Shown piece after piece: positions 1 to 8,524 of a stretch of 37,529 nt of DNA. Numbering within the stretch: position 1 is the stretch's first letter; each line of letters begins with the position of its first letter. The stretch is taken from IMG/VR virus record IMGVR_UViG_3300020000_000043, positions 1-37,529 of that record; one strand, given 5' to 3'. The stretch is from a virus. The notes under the pieces are model-generated. The model ran no database searches. It was not told the origin of the DNA and saw only the letters and a program-made list of their open reading frames with translations. Both the position numbers and the translations under genes were made by a program.

Positions 1-130
1 GTATATCATCAAAGGCTGGAAATTCATCGACAGCTTTAAGCCAATCTTCTCTTTGTTCTTTTAATGCATTCCAAATTGTTTCTTTTAGGTCTATTTCGTA
101 TTTCATTTTTATTTCCTCATCGTTTATCAA
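1..130. repeat. Terminal direct repeat, left copy (circle overlap)
   Basis: Bases 5-130 are identical to 37404-37529. The match continues to base 1 if one A is skipped (left copy has one A where the right copy has AA). This is what an overlap of a circular or circularly permuted molecule looks like; a short true terminal repeat is less likely because the unit begins inside a coding gene. On the minus strand it carries the first codons (ATG complement 106-104) of the gene that is complete at 37212-37505; the one-base difference shifts its frame, so it should not be counted as a second gene. Confidence 0.85.
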
Positions 131-137
131 TAAAAGA

Positions 138-166
138 ATTGTACCAAACAATTTGTTGCATGGCAA
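138..166 (-). promoter_or_regulatory. Promoter for the leftward early cluster
   Basis: Reading the minus strand: TTGCCA (166-161), a 17-bp spacer, then TACAAT (143-138). Both boxes match the sigma-70 consensus at five of six bases. Because the ends are redundant, transcripts starting here enter the minus-strand gene cluster that runs from 37505 down to 35050. Base 131 onward is outside the repeat, so the promoter is seen only at this end. Confidence 0.6.
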
Positions 167-254
167 GAGTTTTCGGTTAAATATGTAAAAAATAATCTTG
201 TATTTTTTTGGCAGTTGTTGTAAATATAACTTAATGATTTATAAGGATAAATTA

Positions 255-434
255 ATGTTAAAACGTTGCCCCGAATGCATGGGTCGTAAAAAAGTTCCAG
301 GTTTAGGTATGATTTTGCAAGACTGTTTGACTTGCGATAAGACTGGTTTTGTTGAAGATATGCCTGTTTTGCAGGTGGGTGAAAAGATTAAGAGAAAGTA
401 TCAGAAGGCTATTGATGCTTTAGCGGAGCGCTAG
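255..434 (+). CDS. Small zinc-knuckle protein upstream of terminase
   Basis: 59 aa starting MLKRCPEC. Two CxxC pairs (CPEC near residues 5-8, CLTC near 23-26) with glycines between them look like one DnaJ-type cysteine-rich zinc repeat; function is unknown. The start at 255 is chosen because AAGGA lies 7 bases upstream; longer in-frame starts at 198 and 234 lack a ribosome site. It stops 2 bases before the terminase small subunit, so it is probably co-translated with the packaging genes. First gene of the rightward late block. Confidence 0.65.
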   Translation: MLKRCPECMGRKKVPGLGMILQDCLTCDKTGFVEDMPVLQVGEKIKRKYQKAIDALAER

Positions 435-436
435 GA

Positions 437-922
437 ATGGTAGCAAAGAAAAAAGATATTCAGCAGCCTAAAAAATCAGAAAATAAAACCGCACATCCAG
501 GTGGTAGACCCACAACATATTCAGAAGAGATGTGCAATTTGATTTGCGAAAGAGTTGCTTCTCATACATATGGATTGCAAAAACTTTGCAAAACTTACGA
601 TGATCTTCCCGATCAGTCTACTGTAAATTTATGGCGCTATAAATATCCAGAGTTTTCCGATCGCTACATACAGGCAAAAATTAAACAAGCTGACTTATTA
701 GCGGAAGAATGTTTGGAAATTGCAGATAGAGAAGAGGGTGATTCTCGTCTTGATGAATTTGGAAACGAGGTTTTCAATGCTGAATATGTCGCGCGTGCGC
801 GATTGAAAGTTGATACTCGCAAATGGCTGGCGTCAAAACTAATACCAAAACTATACGGCGTTAAACAGGATTCCGTAACGGTTATTGTTAAGCATGAAGA
901 TTTAATCAAAGACTTAGAATGA
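437..922 (+). CDS. Terminase small subunit
   Basis: 161 aa. Basic N-terminus, then the GGRPTTYSEEMCNLIC segment (about residues 22-37) that opens the helix-turn-helix DNA-recognition domain of Sf6/P22-type small terminases, followed by helices (SDRYIQAKIKQADLLAEE) and a conserved KVDTRKWLASKL stretch near 125-137. The family binds the pac site and assembles as a ring that feeds DNA to the large subunit. Its stop overlaps the start of the large subunit (ATGA), the usual terminase pair arrangement. Identification rests on sequence pattern plus position. Confidence 0.85.
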   Translation: MVAKKKDIQQPKKSENKTAHPGGRPTTYSEEMCNLICERVASHTYGLQKLCKTYDDLPDQSTVNLWRYKYPEFSDRYIQAKIKQADLLAEECLEIADREEGDSRLDEFGNEVFNAEYVARARLKVDTRKWLASKLIPKLYGVKQDSVTVIVKHEDLIKDLE

Positions 923-2493
923 CACCAGAAGAAAAAGCCATTCGACAAAAACTTAAAGATAACTTTGAACATTATGCTTTAAAGTGCCTTAAAATTCGCA
1001 CCAAGGAAGTATCAAGCAAATCAGGGGCTATTGAACCTTTTTCTTTTAATCGGGCGCAGAAATACGTCCATCAACGGCTCGAAGAACAGAAGCGTCTCAC
1101 TGGTAAAGTTAGAGCGTTGATTTTGAAAGGTCGTCAACAAGGGATTAGTACCTATGTTGGAGGTAGATACTACCACAATGTAACCCATCACTTCGGAACT
1201 CAGGCATTCATCTTAACGCACGCATTAGATGCCACACAAAATCTCTATAAAATGGCTCAGCGCTACTATGAAAATACGCCAGAAGTCGTTAAGCCTCAAG
1301 TCACCACGTCAAACTCCAAAGAGTTGATATTCGGATTGCTAGATTCTGGCTACAAGCTAGGAACCGCTGAAAACAAGGCGGTAGGTCGTTCTGCTACTAT
1401 CCAGCTATTGCACGGCTCAGAAGTTGCCTTTTGGAATAACGCCTCAGAGCACGCAAAGGGCATACTACAGGCTGTGCCCAACTCTTCTGGCACGGAAATC
1501 ATCTTAGAATCTACGGCCAATGGGTTAGGTAATTTCTTCCATCAACAATGGCAGTTAGCCGAAGCAGGTCTATCAGACTATATAGCCGTCTTTGTCCCAT
1601 GGTTTTGGCAGGATGAATATACTATATATATAGATGAAATAGATTTAACGCCAGAAGAAATGGAGCTTAAAGAATTCTACGGCCTGAATAACGGTCAAAT
1701 AGCCTGGCGCAGACAAAAAATAAGAGAGCTTAGCGTTAATGGGACGGATGGCGAGAAGTCATTTAAGCAAGAATACCCATGCAATAGTGAAGAAGCTTTT
1801 CAGCTCACAGGTGAAGATAGCTACATAGATTCAACACTTGTTATGCGGGCAAGAAAGACACAAAAAGTGGAGATATTCGGGAAAAAATACCTTGGTGTGG
1901 ATATTGCCCGCTTCGGAGATGATAGAACAAGTTTCATTATGAGGCAAGGAAGAAGAGCGTATGCCCTTGAATCTTATATAAAAAAAGACGTAATGGAAGT
2001 TACAGGCCTTGTTGTTCAGGCCATTCAAAAGCATCAGCCTGATAAGGTCATGATAGACATGGGCGCTATGGGGAGCGGTGTCTATGACCGCTTAAAAGAG
2101 CTTGGTTATAAAGAAATTTTGGTGGCGGTTAATTTTGGCGGCAAGCCGCTTGATGCAAAAAAATATGTAGCTAAGCGTGAAGAAATGTGGGGTCTTTGCA
2201 AAGAATGGCTTGCTGATGAGCCGTGTCAAATACCTGATTCAGATACCTTGCACGCAGACCTTTGTGGCGTTAGATACAGTATTGATTCAAATTCCAGGTT
2301 AAAGATGGAGTCAAAAACCGCTATGAAGAAACGTGGAATCAGGTCAAGTGATGAGGCAGACGCCCTTTGTTTAACCTTTGCCCATCCAGAAATAAATTCA
2401 CAAAACGCTAGTAAAAACAATGATTTAGCTGTTAATATTATGAAAAATCAATTCCGACGCATTCAAGACGAGTCTAATTATTATGGCGTATAA
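919..2493 (+). CDS. Terminase large subunit (packaging ATPase-nuclease)
   Basis: 524 aa. The ATPase part has a Walker A of the form KGRQQGIST (70-78), a Walker B ending HGSEVAFW with catalytic Glu168, and the coupling motif ILESTANG (195-202). The C-terminal RNase H-like nuclease has its acidic residues at Asp328 (GVDIARFGDD), Asp380 (MIDMGAMGSG) and around DEAD 478-481. It cuts concatemeric DNA and pumps it through the portal. Overlaps the small subunit by 4 bp and the portal by 11 bp. The motif set fits headful-packaging terminases, but the packaging mode is inferred. Confidence 0.95.
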   Translation: MTPEEKAIRQKLKDNFEHYALKCLKIRTKEVSSKSGAIEPFSFNRAQKYVHQRLEEQKRLTGKVRALILKGRQQGISTYVGGRYYHNVTHHFGTQAFILTHALDATQNLYKMAQRYYENTPEVVKPQVTTSNSKELIFGLLDSGYKLGTAENKAVGRSATIQLLHGSEVAFWNNASEHAKGILQAVPNSSGTEIILESTANGLGNFFHQQWQLAEAGLSDYIAVFVPWFWQDEYTIYIDEIDLTPEEMELKEFYGLNNGQIAWRRQKIRELSVNGTDGEKSFKQEYPCNSEEAFQLTGEDSYIDSTLVMRARKTQKVEIFGKKYLGVDIARFGDDRTSFIMRQGRRAYALESYIKKDVMEVTGLVVQAIQKHQPDKVMIDMGAMGSGVYDRLKELGYKEILVAVNFGGKPLDAKKYVAKREEMWGLCKEWLADEPCQIPDSDTLHADLCGVRYSIDSNSRLKMESKTAMKKRGIRSSDEADALCLTFAHPEINSQNASKNNDLAVNIMKNQFRRIQDESNYYGV

Positions 2494-4681
2494 TGAAAGC
2501 AATTTCGGTGAAGACAATTTACAGCGCATTAAAGATAATATTGCGACGGCCTATTGCTACTTCGAAGACAACTACAAGCGTTATAGAGATTTTCGTCAAT
2601 ATGTATTTAAAGAATCTGTCACCGAAGACCAGCGAGCGGTTTTAAAGCGCCTTAATCGCCCTTGTATTGAATTCAACATCTTAGAGGCTTATGTATCTCG
2701 CTTAAAAGGCGAGTTCGCCATGCAAGAACCATCAATTTCTGCAATGCCGGAAGAGAATCAACAGGCTTTGGTTGAGCTTTCATCTATTATTGAAGGCCAT
2801 ATCCGTCACATTAAAAACGTAGCCGATAAAGATTCTTTCTCTGATGACTTGTATCAAGATGAGCTGGCAGGTGGTTTTTCGGTGGCTGAATGCTACACGG
2901 ACTTTGCAAGCCCCATGTCTTTTGACCAGCAAATCAAGTGGCGCAGAGTTTTCGACCCCACTTTATGCGGCTTTGACCCCTTAGCTAGACAATCTCACAA
3001 AGGCGATGGAGACTTTTGTTTTGAAATATTCCCCATGCTTATCGAGGATTTCAAGAGAAAATTTCCCGACCAAGACGTTGAAAATCTTAATTACATGGTG
3101 GACATTGAGGGTTTCTCATGGTCTTACAGCGACCAGACTAACCGCAAAGTGCTGTTGTTTGTTCGTTATTTTGAAAAGAAAAAGAAAAAAACAAAGATTG
3201 TTAAACTTGCCAATGGGCGCACAATGACGCTTTCCAACTACCGAAAGATGGAAAGGTTTTGGCAAGAGCAGCAGTATATTGAGCAGATTCCCGTTATTGT
3301 GAAGCAAAGAACCACTGAGCTTGAAACTATTTGCTTTTATGAGCTGATAGAAAATCGCATATTGACAATGGAAGTTACAGACTATAATCAATTGCCTTAT
3401 GTTTTCTTTGATGGAAATTCAATTAACTTAACGAAAGGTAAAGGTCGCTCTACCTATCAAATGACAAGACCTTATGTCTATCACGCCAAAGGAATTCAAG
3501 ACCTTAAAAACTTCGCGGGACAGACTCTTGCTAACTACTTACAAAATATGGTTCAGCACAAATTTATCGTGATGAAAGAAGCTATACCGCAAGAGAAAGA
3601 CTATCTCGAAGCTCTTAGCGATATACAGCGAATGAATACTGTTGTTGTCAATGCCTATTCAGAAAACAACCCTGATAAGCCCATACCGAACCCGATTAGA
3701 GAAGTTCAGAACTTGCCAGCGCCACCAGAAGTCATGGGCGCGTTCCAGATGACAGACCCAACGACTCAGACCATCCTAGGAAGTTTTGCGTCTAACTTGG
3801 GCCGTAATGACCAAGATTTATCTGGTAAAGCTGTTATTGAAACCGCTAGCGTTGGTAATGCTGCCTCTATGCCGTATGTTATGGGCTATCTGGCAGGGTT
3901 GACTCAACTAGCAAATATCACAGCTTCTCTAATGCCAAAACGCCTAATCGGCAAGCGGATGCTTCCATTATTAAATGCTGCTAAAGAACAGGAATATAAA
4001 GAAATCAACGGCCCTGGATTGCCAACACTTGATTATGACGACCATTCAATCAAGATAAATATAACGGCGGGCGTCAACTTCCAAGTGCAAAAGAACCAGG
4101 CATTACAGCAAATAACATCGCTTATGCAAGCAAGCCAAGAGTTTGCGGCATTCATGAACGACGATGAAACATTGCCTATATTAGTTGACAATCTAACTAT
4201 TTACGGCGCAGACAGACTCAAAGAAGCTGTCCCCAAATGGATTGCTAAAAAACAACAGATGCAACAACAGGCTCAGCAAATGCAGCAGCAAGCCATGATG
4301 CAAGATCCTCGCATGATTAAAGCACAAGCCGATATGCAGAAAACGCAGTTAGCAGGAGCAGAACTCCAAGCCAAGCAGCAACAGCAGCAGTTTGAGAATC
4401 AAATGGAAATCGCAAAACGCGCCACTGAGGATAAACTTGCTGATGCAAAAATACTGGAAGCTGAGGCGAAAGTTTCTCAAGCCCAAATTGATAGTGCAAT
4501 CAGGCTTGAGGAATCAAATACAAGTCTTGAGCGCCACGCCTTAGATGCGGCAGCAAAGCTCGCCGAAGTCAAAGGCCGCGAGCACGATACTTTATTGAAA
4601 ACGCATCAAGCGCATTTAGAAGAAAGAAAATTACAACACGAAATAAACAAAGCAGAAAAGGAGTCTAATAATGTCGAATAA
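2483..4681 (+). CDS. Portal protein, P22 type
   Basis: 732 aa, close to the 725 aa of P22 gp1. The middle has the typical podovirus portal core; from about residue 590 the protein becomes Gln-rich and then a long charged coiled coil to the end, matching the helical barrel that projects into the P22 capsid. It forms the dodecameric vertex through which DNA enters and leaves. The start overlaps the terminase end by 11 bp. The C-terminal low-complexity Gln tract (CAG/CAA codons around 4250-4400) is in frame and seems genuine. Confidence 0.92.
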   Translation: MAYNESNFGEDNLQRIKDNIATAYCYFEDNYKRYRDFRQYVFKESVTEDQRAVLKRLNRPCIEFNILEAYVSRLKGEFAMQEPSISAMPEENQQALVELSSIIEGHIRHIKNVADKDSFSDDLYQDELAGGFSVAECYTDFASPMSFDQQIKWRRVFDPTLCGFDPLARQSHKGDGDFCFEIFPMLIEDFKRKFPDQDVENLNYMVDIEGFSWSYSDQTNRKVLLFVRYFEKKKKKTKIVKLANGRTMTLSNYRKMERFWQEQQYIEQIPVIVKQRTTELETICFYELIENRILTMEVTDYNQLPYVFFDGNSINLTKGKGRSTYQMTRPYVYHAKGIQDLKNFAGQTLANYLQNMVQHKFIVMKEAIPQEKDYLEALSDIQRMNTVVVNAYSENNPDKPIPNPIREVQNLPAPPEVMGAFQMTDPTTQTILGSFASNLGRNDQDLSGKAVIETASVGNAASMPYVMGYLAGLTQLANITASLMPKRLIGKRMLPLLNAAKEQEYKEINGPGLPTLDYDDHSIKINITAGVNFQVQKNQALQQITSLMQASQEFAAFMNDDETLPILVDNLTIYGADRLKEAVPKWIAKKQQMQQQAQQMQQQAMMQDPRMIKAQADMQKTQLAGAELQAKQQQQQFENQMEIAKRATEDKLADAKILEAEAKVSQAQIDSAIRLEESNTSLERHALDAAAKLAEVKGREHDTLLKTHQAHLEERKLQHEINKAEKESNNVE

Positions 4682-4853
4682 ATATAATATTTCAATAAAA
4701 GACATAGAAACCAAGCATGGCATTGCAAAGCTTGAGCATGACGGCTTCTCAAGACAAGATATTATGCACGGCATGTACAAGCTTACAGATGGCCTTCCTC
4801 AGCACAAAAGAACTGAGCTGGTCAAAGAGCTTTTTAATCGCAGGGAGAAGTAA
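4671..4853 (+). CDS. Small hypothetical protein after portal
   Basis: 60 aa, MSNKYNISIK to FNRREK. Charged, predicted helical, with no cysteine motif or membrane segment; I do not recognise a family. It overlaps the portal end by 11 bp and its stop is directly followed by the next ATG, so it is translated as part of the portal-scaffold cluster. The AAGGAG-like site lies inside the portal coding end (about 4660). Confidence 0.7.
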   Translation: MSNKYNISIKDIETKHGIAKLEHDGFSRQDIMHGMYKLTDGLPQHKRTELVKELFNRREK

Positions 4854-5021
4854 ATGGTTTCAATGCTAGGTAATGTTGGCTTGAAGCTGGTTGAAGCAGA
4901 ATTGTCAAAGCATTGCCCTGAAATTCAATCTTTCATTCTAAGTCAGTTGAAAGTTCTGGCGGAAGATATTATTGATTTCGTTATGCAAAAAGGTAAAGAA
5001 ATGGAAGAGGGCAAGCAATGA
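4854..5021 (+). CDS. Small hypothetical protein
   Basis: 55 aa, MVSMLGNVGLKLVEAE to EMEEGKQ. Starts on the base after the previous stop and its TGA overlaps the next ATG (ATGA). Amphipathic helical, acidic C-terminus, no known motif. Position between portal and scaffold suggests a virion-assembly or late accessory role, but that is only context. Confidence 0.65.
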   Translation: MVSMLGNVGLKLVEAELSKHCPEIQSFILSQLKVLAEDIIDFVMQKGKEMEEGKQ

Positions 5022-5197
5022 TAGCTTTTTCAGTTTATGAAGATTACGAAAATGTTCGGTCTAGATATTACAATCTCTTAATAGACGATAAGGGGCGCAT
5101 GTTTCTGGAAAATGAGGCCGGCAATGCTATACAGCTTGCTGATGATGAGCTATTTCAAGTATTTCATGATTATTTTAAAACCCATGGGAGCGTATAA
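5018..5197 (+). CDS. Small hypothetical protein
   Basis: 59 aa, MIAFSVYEDYENVRSR to KTHGSV. Overlaps the previous gene by 4 bp. Mixed alpha/beta and acidic; it reads like the small parts seen in many phage late clusters. No recognised family. Codon use matches its neighbours and the start is fixed by the ATGA overlap. Confidence 0.65.
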   Translation: MIAFSVYEDYENVRSRYYNLLIDDKGRMFLENEAGNAIQLADDELFQVFHDYFKTHGSV

Positions 5198-5198
5198 A

Positions 5199-5276
5199 AT
5201 GAGCAAAGAACAAAAGCCTAAAGATGACAAAAAGAAGATGAAGCAAAAGAAAGATAAGAAGAAGGATTGCATGTAA
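5199..5276 (+). CDS. Lysine-rich 25-aa peptide
   Basis: 25 codons, MSKEQKPKDDKKK to KKDCM, about half lysine with several aspartates. It starts one base after the previous stop and its TAA shares an A with the ATG of the next gene (TAATG), so it sits inside a tight translational chain, which is the main reason to believe it. Such a peptide could bind DNA, but nothing shows it. Confidence 0.5.
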   Translation: MSKEQKPKDDKKKMKQKKDKKKDCM

Positions 5277-5416
5277 TGCCCTTTAAAAGCAAAGCTCAGG
5301 CTAAATTTATGTTTGCAAAAAAACCAGAGTTGGCCGAAGAATTCGCTTCAAAGACTAAAAGCATCAAATCTTTGCCTGAGCACGTAAAGAAAAGTAAAGC
5401 CAAAAAGAAAACATAA
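5276..5416 (+). CDS. Short conserved phage protein (SKAQ...FMFAKKPE type)
   Basis: 46 aa, MPFKSKAQAKFMFAKKPE then a Lys-rich tail. The opening matches a common class of small phage proteins that start MPF.S.AQ..FM.A..P..A; their function is not known to me. Coupled to the preceding peptide by a TAATG overlap. It ends the portal-proximal small-gene cluster; a strong promoter follows at once. Confidence 0.7.
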   Translation: MPFKSKAQAKFMFAKKPELAEEFASKTKSIKSLPEHVKKSKAKKKT

Positions 5417-5420
5417 CCTA

Positions 5421-5553
5421 TTGACAAATATAACAATTTTTCATTACTATGAAATTATTAACGTCGCCAAACGAAAACTATGGCTGCCTCTTCGTGCACA
5501 AACGAAGCTTTTCACGGTGACACCGAAAATAAGTCAAAAAAGTAGGATTTTAA
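5421..5553 (+). promoter_or_regulatory. Late promoter and structured leader of the scaffold/coat genes
   Basis: Perfect -35 TTGACA (5421-5426) and -10 TACTAT (5445-5450, spacer 18; TTACTA gives 17). The resulting leader of about 95 nt holds a 6-bp hairpin CTTCGT/ACGAAG (5490-5507, 6-nt loop) and a small palindrome CGGTGACACCG (5515-5525) before the scaffold start. There is no coding sequence here. The promoter lets scaffold and coat be made in excess of terminase and portal. Confidence 0.65.
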
Positions 5554-6321
5554 ATGATTGATGGAATTGAAACTGAAAATCTTGAAGAACCTGTTTCTAA
5601 CTTAGAAAGTGAACCCGTTTTAAGCGAGCAAGAAGAGGAAAAGAAAGAGAAATCATTCCCTAGCTCTACAGTTCAAAAAATTGTAGCCCGCGAAAGACAG
5701 AAAGCTTACGAGAAAGGAAAAAAAGAGGCTCTTATGACACTAGAAAATCAAGAAATGAACTTGCAACAACCTGCACAGGCGCAGCCCATGCAGCAACCAC
5801 CTAATCAATTGGGCGGGATTCCCCAACAACCGCAAGTTTCATCCGATGATATCAGTCGAATAATTGCTGAACAACTGCCGCAGCACCTACAACAACAAGT
5901 CGAAGCGCATAAAAATAATATGCTAATCGAATCGTTTGTTAACAAAATGCAAGCAGCAGAACAGGTATATCCGGGCTTAGAAAAGAAACTTAATGATTTA
6001 GATTACACAAAACCAGGAACGCGCGCCCTTGTAGAGATGGCAAATTCCATGGAAAACACAGGCGATATCATGAATGAATTGATAGAGAACCCTGAAAAAA
6101 TGGGCACTCTGTTAAATCTTATTTATGAGCAGCCTAGACTTGCAGTTCAAAGAATGGCAAGCCTATCTAATTCAATTAAGACTAATCAACAGGCCGTGTC
6201 GCAAGAAAAACAGGCTCAAAACCCAATCAATCAAGTTAAATCCTCACCTAATACTGGCATGTCTGGTAATAGCGAGCAGGACTTATCGATGAATGATTTA
6301 AGGCGTATGTTTAGCCGTTAA
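5554..6321 (+). CDS. Scaffolding protein
   Basis: 255 aa. Very acidic N-terminal 35 residues, basic stretch ARERQKAYEKGKKE near 47-60, a Gln/Pro-rich linker (about 70-115), helical middle, and a short basic C-terminal helix ending NDLRRMFSR. That layout, with a C-terminal coat-binding helix, and the place between portal and coat fit P22 gp8-type scaffolds that direct procapsid assembly and then leave. No sequence signature is absolute, so the call is mainly architecture and synteny. Confidence 0.8.
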   Translation: MIDGIETENLEEPVSNLESEPVLSEQEEEKKEKSFPSSTVQKIVARERQKAYEKGKKEALMTLENQEMNLQQPAQAQPMQQPPNQLGGIPQQPQVSSDDISRIIAEQLPQHLQQQVEAHKNNMLIESFVNKMQAAEQVYPGLEKKLNDLDYTKPGTRALVEMANSMENTGDIMNELIENPEKMGTLLNLIYEQPRLAVQRMASLSNSIKTNQQAVSQEKQAQNPINQVKSSPNTGMSGNSEQDLSMNDLRRMFSR

Positions 6322-6386
6322 TTCAAAGGTTTTCTATGTGGTCGCAATTATCCAGATATTTATAAAATATTTTTGGAGTAACTATC

Positions 6387-7715
6387 GTGGCTACACCTAC
6401 TAATACATTGCAAAATGTACAGTTATACATCAAAGCCGAATTGGCTTGGCTTGCAAACTCCTTTTGGGGTATCGCAAACGCTAATAAATCTCTTGAAGAA
6501 TTTAACGACAGAAAAGGAAACTTAGGTGATGTAATCACATTTGATACAACTCCTCGTTACATCTCTTTTGATGGCCTGGTTATTACGCAACAGCCTTCAG
6601 TACAAAGAATCCAGTCTTTAATCTGCTCTCAAGCGAAAAACGTTTCGGCAGGTTATACAGACGAACAGTTCATCTTCAACGTCCGTGACTACATGGACCG
6701 GTTTGGGATGGCAGCAGCCGAAGAACTAGGTACCGCAATTGAATCTGATATCCTAAGAAACATCGTATCTGGCGTCGTTGGTAACAACCCTAATTCACCT
6801 GAATATCTTCAATCTCAAGTAAACTCAGGTCCTTTTAGATTCTATGGCGATGGCGTTACACCCATCAATAGTTTCCAACAATTAGCACAAGCATGGGCAA
6901 ACTTCACAGCCTTTGGTTCTGCAACTTACAAAAAACGTGGTGTTTTACCAGTTGATATCGTACCTGCAATCGTAGGAACAGGATTAAACCAGTTCGTTCA
7001 AAAACGAAACGATGAAATCGGTGTTTCTTGGGAAGTAGGGCGTTTTGGCGGCATGGATGTTGATTGGTCTGTTTCTAACTTACTTCCAATCCATACGTCC
7101 GGAACAATTGGTGATACAGCAGCGCCTAATAACATCATGACTGTTGTTTCTACAAACGACCCCACAGGGGTGAATGTGACTGCAATCACTTTCACCGAAC
7201 CAACTGGTGGTACTGATGCAAACGCAATCAAAGCTGGCGATTTATTCCAGTTCAATGATGGCGTTAGTGGCAAGCCTAACATGCGTTTCTTAACTTTTAT
7301 TGGTCATAAAGTAACTAGACAAAGAGTCCAATTCAGAGCAATTGCCGATGCTGCGACTGTAGCTGGTAGCGTTACTGTCTCAATCCAAACCATTAATGGT
7401 GTGGGCTTGGTCTGGGCGCAAAACCAAAACCAAAACATTAACAACACAATCACGGCTGGTATGACTGTCACGCCTCTTCCTTCTCATCAAGCTGGCTGGA
7501 TGGATGCGGGAAATCAGTTCTACTTAGCAATGCCAAGACTGCCAGACCAATCACCTTTTGAGACTGTCTACTTTAAAGACAAAGAATCAGGTGCTGCTCT
7601 TCGACATTATTGGGGTGCTCAATTCGGTCTTGATAACAGGGCGTATGTACGTGACTCAACTTGGGGATCGACGTTAGTTGCGGAAGATTCAATGCGTTTG
7701 ATTATTCCTCTTTAA
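6387..7715 (+). CDS. Major capsid protein, P22 coat-like
   Basis: 442 aa, GTG start with GGAG about 10 bases upstream (P22 gp5 is 430 aa). The helical N-terminus has the ELAWLANSFWGIANANK stretch, followed by the region FDTTPRYISFDGLVITQQP and AAAEELGTAIESDI typical of P22-type coat proteins. A beta-rich segment (about 225-340) could be the inserted I-domain-like part. Together with the scaffold it builds the procapsid. Family call is from fold pattern and order, not from an alignment. Confidence 0.85.
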   Translation: MATPTNTLQNVQLYIKAELAWLANSFWGIANANKSLEEFNDRKGNLGDVITFDTTPRYISFDGLVITQQPSVQRIQSLICSQAKNVSAGYTDEQFIFNVRDYMDRFGMAAAEELGTAIESDILRNIVSGVVGNNPNSPEYLQSQVNSGPFRFYGDGVTPINSFQQLAQAWANFTAFGSATYKKRGVLPVDIVPAIVGTGLNQFVQKRNDEIGVSWEVGRFGGMDVDWSVSNLLPIHTSGTIGDTAAPNNIMTVVSTNDPTGVNVTAITFTEPTGGTDANAIKAGDLFQFNDGVSGKPNMRFLTFIGHKVTRQRVQFRAIADAATVAGSVTVSIQTINGVGLVWAQNQNQNINNTITAGMTVTPLPSHQAGWMDAGNQFYLAMPRLPDQSPFETVYFKDKESGAALRHYWGAQFGLDNRAYVRDSTWGSTLVAEDSMRLIIPL

Positions 7716-7742
7716 TGGCTAACTGATTATAGGATACTAAAA

Positions 7743-8504
7743 ATGACAACTTACAAATCATATAACACAGCGCCATTTGCATTCATTAATGGCCTGGGCA
7801 TTAGCAATAATGCCACCACCCCTAACACCAAGCTTGATATCGCAGCGGGTTCTACTTTGGATTCAACTGGAACTTTTCAGTTGACCTCAACTGCTACGAT
7901 TACCATTAATGCTGCTAATAGCGGCTTAAATGGCTTGGATACAGGTACTTTTGCGGCTTCCAAGGTCTATGCGGTATTTTTAGTCGCCGACCCTGTAACT
8001 TTGCAGCCTATTGGTGCAATGCTGTCTTTGTCGTACACAGCGCCTTTAATGCCTTTCGGATATTCAGCCTTTGCTCTCTTAGGATTTGCAACAACTGATT
8101 CTTCAGTGCATTTCTTAAAAGGTTATTGGACTGATACCGATAGCACAACCCGTATCTTTATGTATGACGCGCCAATCGCTTGCTTGACAGGCGGTGTTGC
8201 GACCACATATGGTACTGGCGGTATTGCCTTAACAGCCTTTGTGCCTGCGATTAACAATCTGCCTGTTTATATTAATGCGGACTTAATACCAGGAAATGCT
8301 GCCGGTGATACGCTGAAGTTCCAGCCAGGAAACGGTACAGGTGATGCTATTACTATCACGGGCCAAGTCACGACTGTTCACATAACCCCGCAGGTTCTTG
8401 TATTGTCTCAACTTGTAACAGGTGTACCAACAATTAACTACAAAGTGACAAACGCAGGTGATACCGCTGCTGCTGCCGTTGGTGGTTATATCTTTACCCT
8501 GTAA
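7743..8504 (+). CDS. Putative head decoration or minor virion protein
   Basis: 253 aa, rich in Thr/Ala/Gly/Ser and predicted all-beta, without charged helices. Lies between coat and the gp4-like adaptor, where podoviruses often encode a head accessory or decoration protein. Good ribosome site (AGGATACTAAA before ATG). I do not recognise a family; a role on the capsid surface is inference. Confidence 0.6.
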   Translation: MTTYKSYNTAPFAFINGLGISNNATTPNTKLDIAAGSTLDSTGTFQLTSTATITINAANSGLNGLDTGTFAASKVYAVFLVADPVTLQPIGAMLSLSYTAPLMPFGYSAFALLGFATTDSSVHFLKGYWTDTDSTTRIFMYDAPIACLTGGVATTYGTGGIALTAFVPAINNLPVYINADLIPGNAAGDTLKFQPGNGTGDAITITGQVTTVHITPQVLVLSQLVTGVPTINYKVTNAGDTAAAAVGGYIFTL

Positions 8505-8524
8505 GAAAAAAAGGATAGCAAGTT

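Noticed and set aside
198-254. Longer N-terminus for the first gene
   Set aside because: No ribosome site; AAGGA fits only the ATG at 255.
664-972. Minus-strand ORF opposite the terminase genes
   Set aside because: Shadow of strongly coding plus-strand genes; its protein is low-complexity and it has no ribosome site.
6998-7282. Minus-strand ORF within the coat gene
   Set aside because: Antisense shadow; translated sequence is a reverse image of Thr/Val-rich coat codons.
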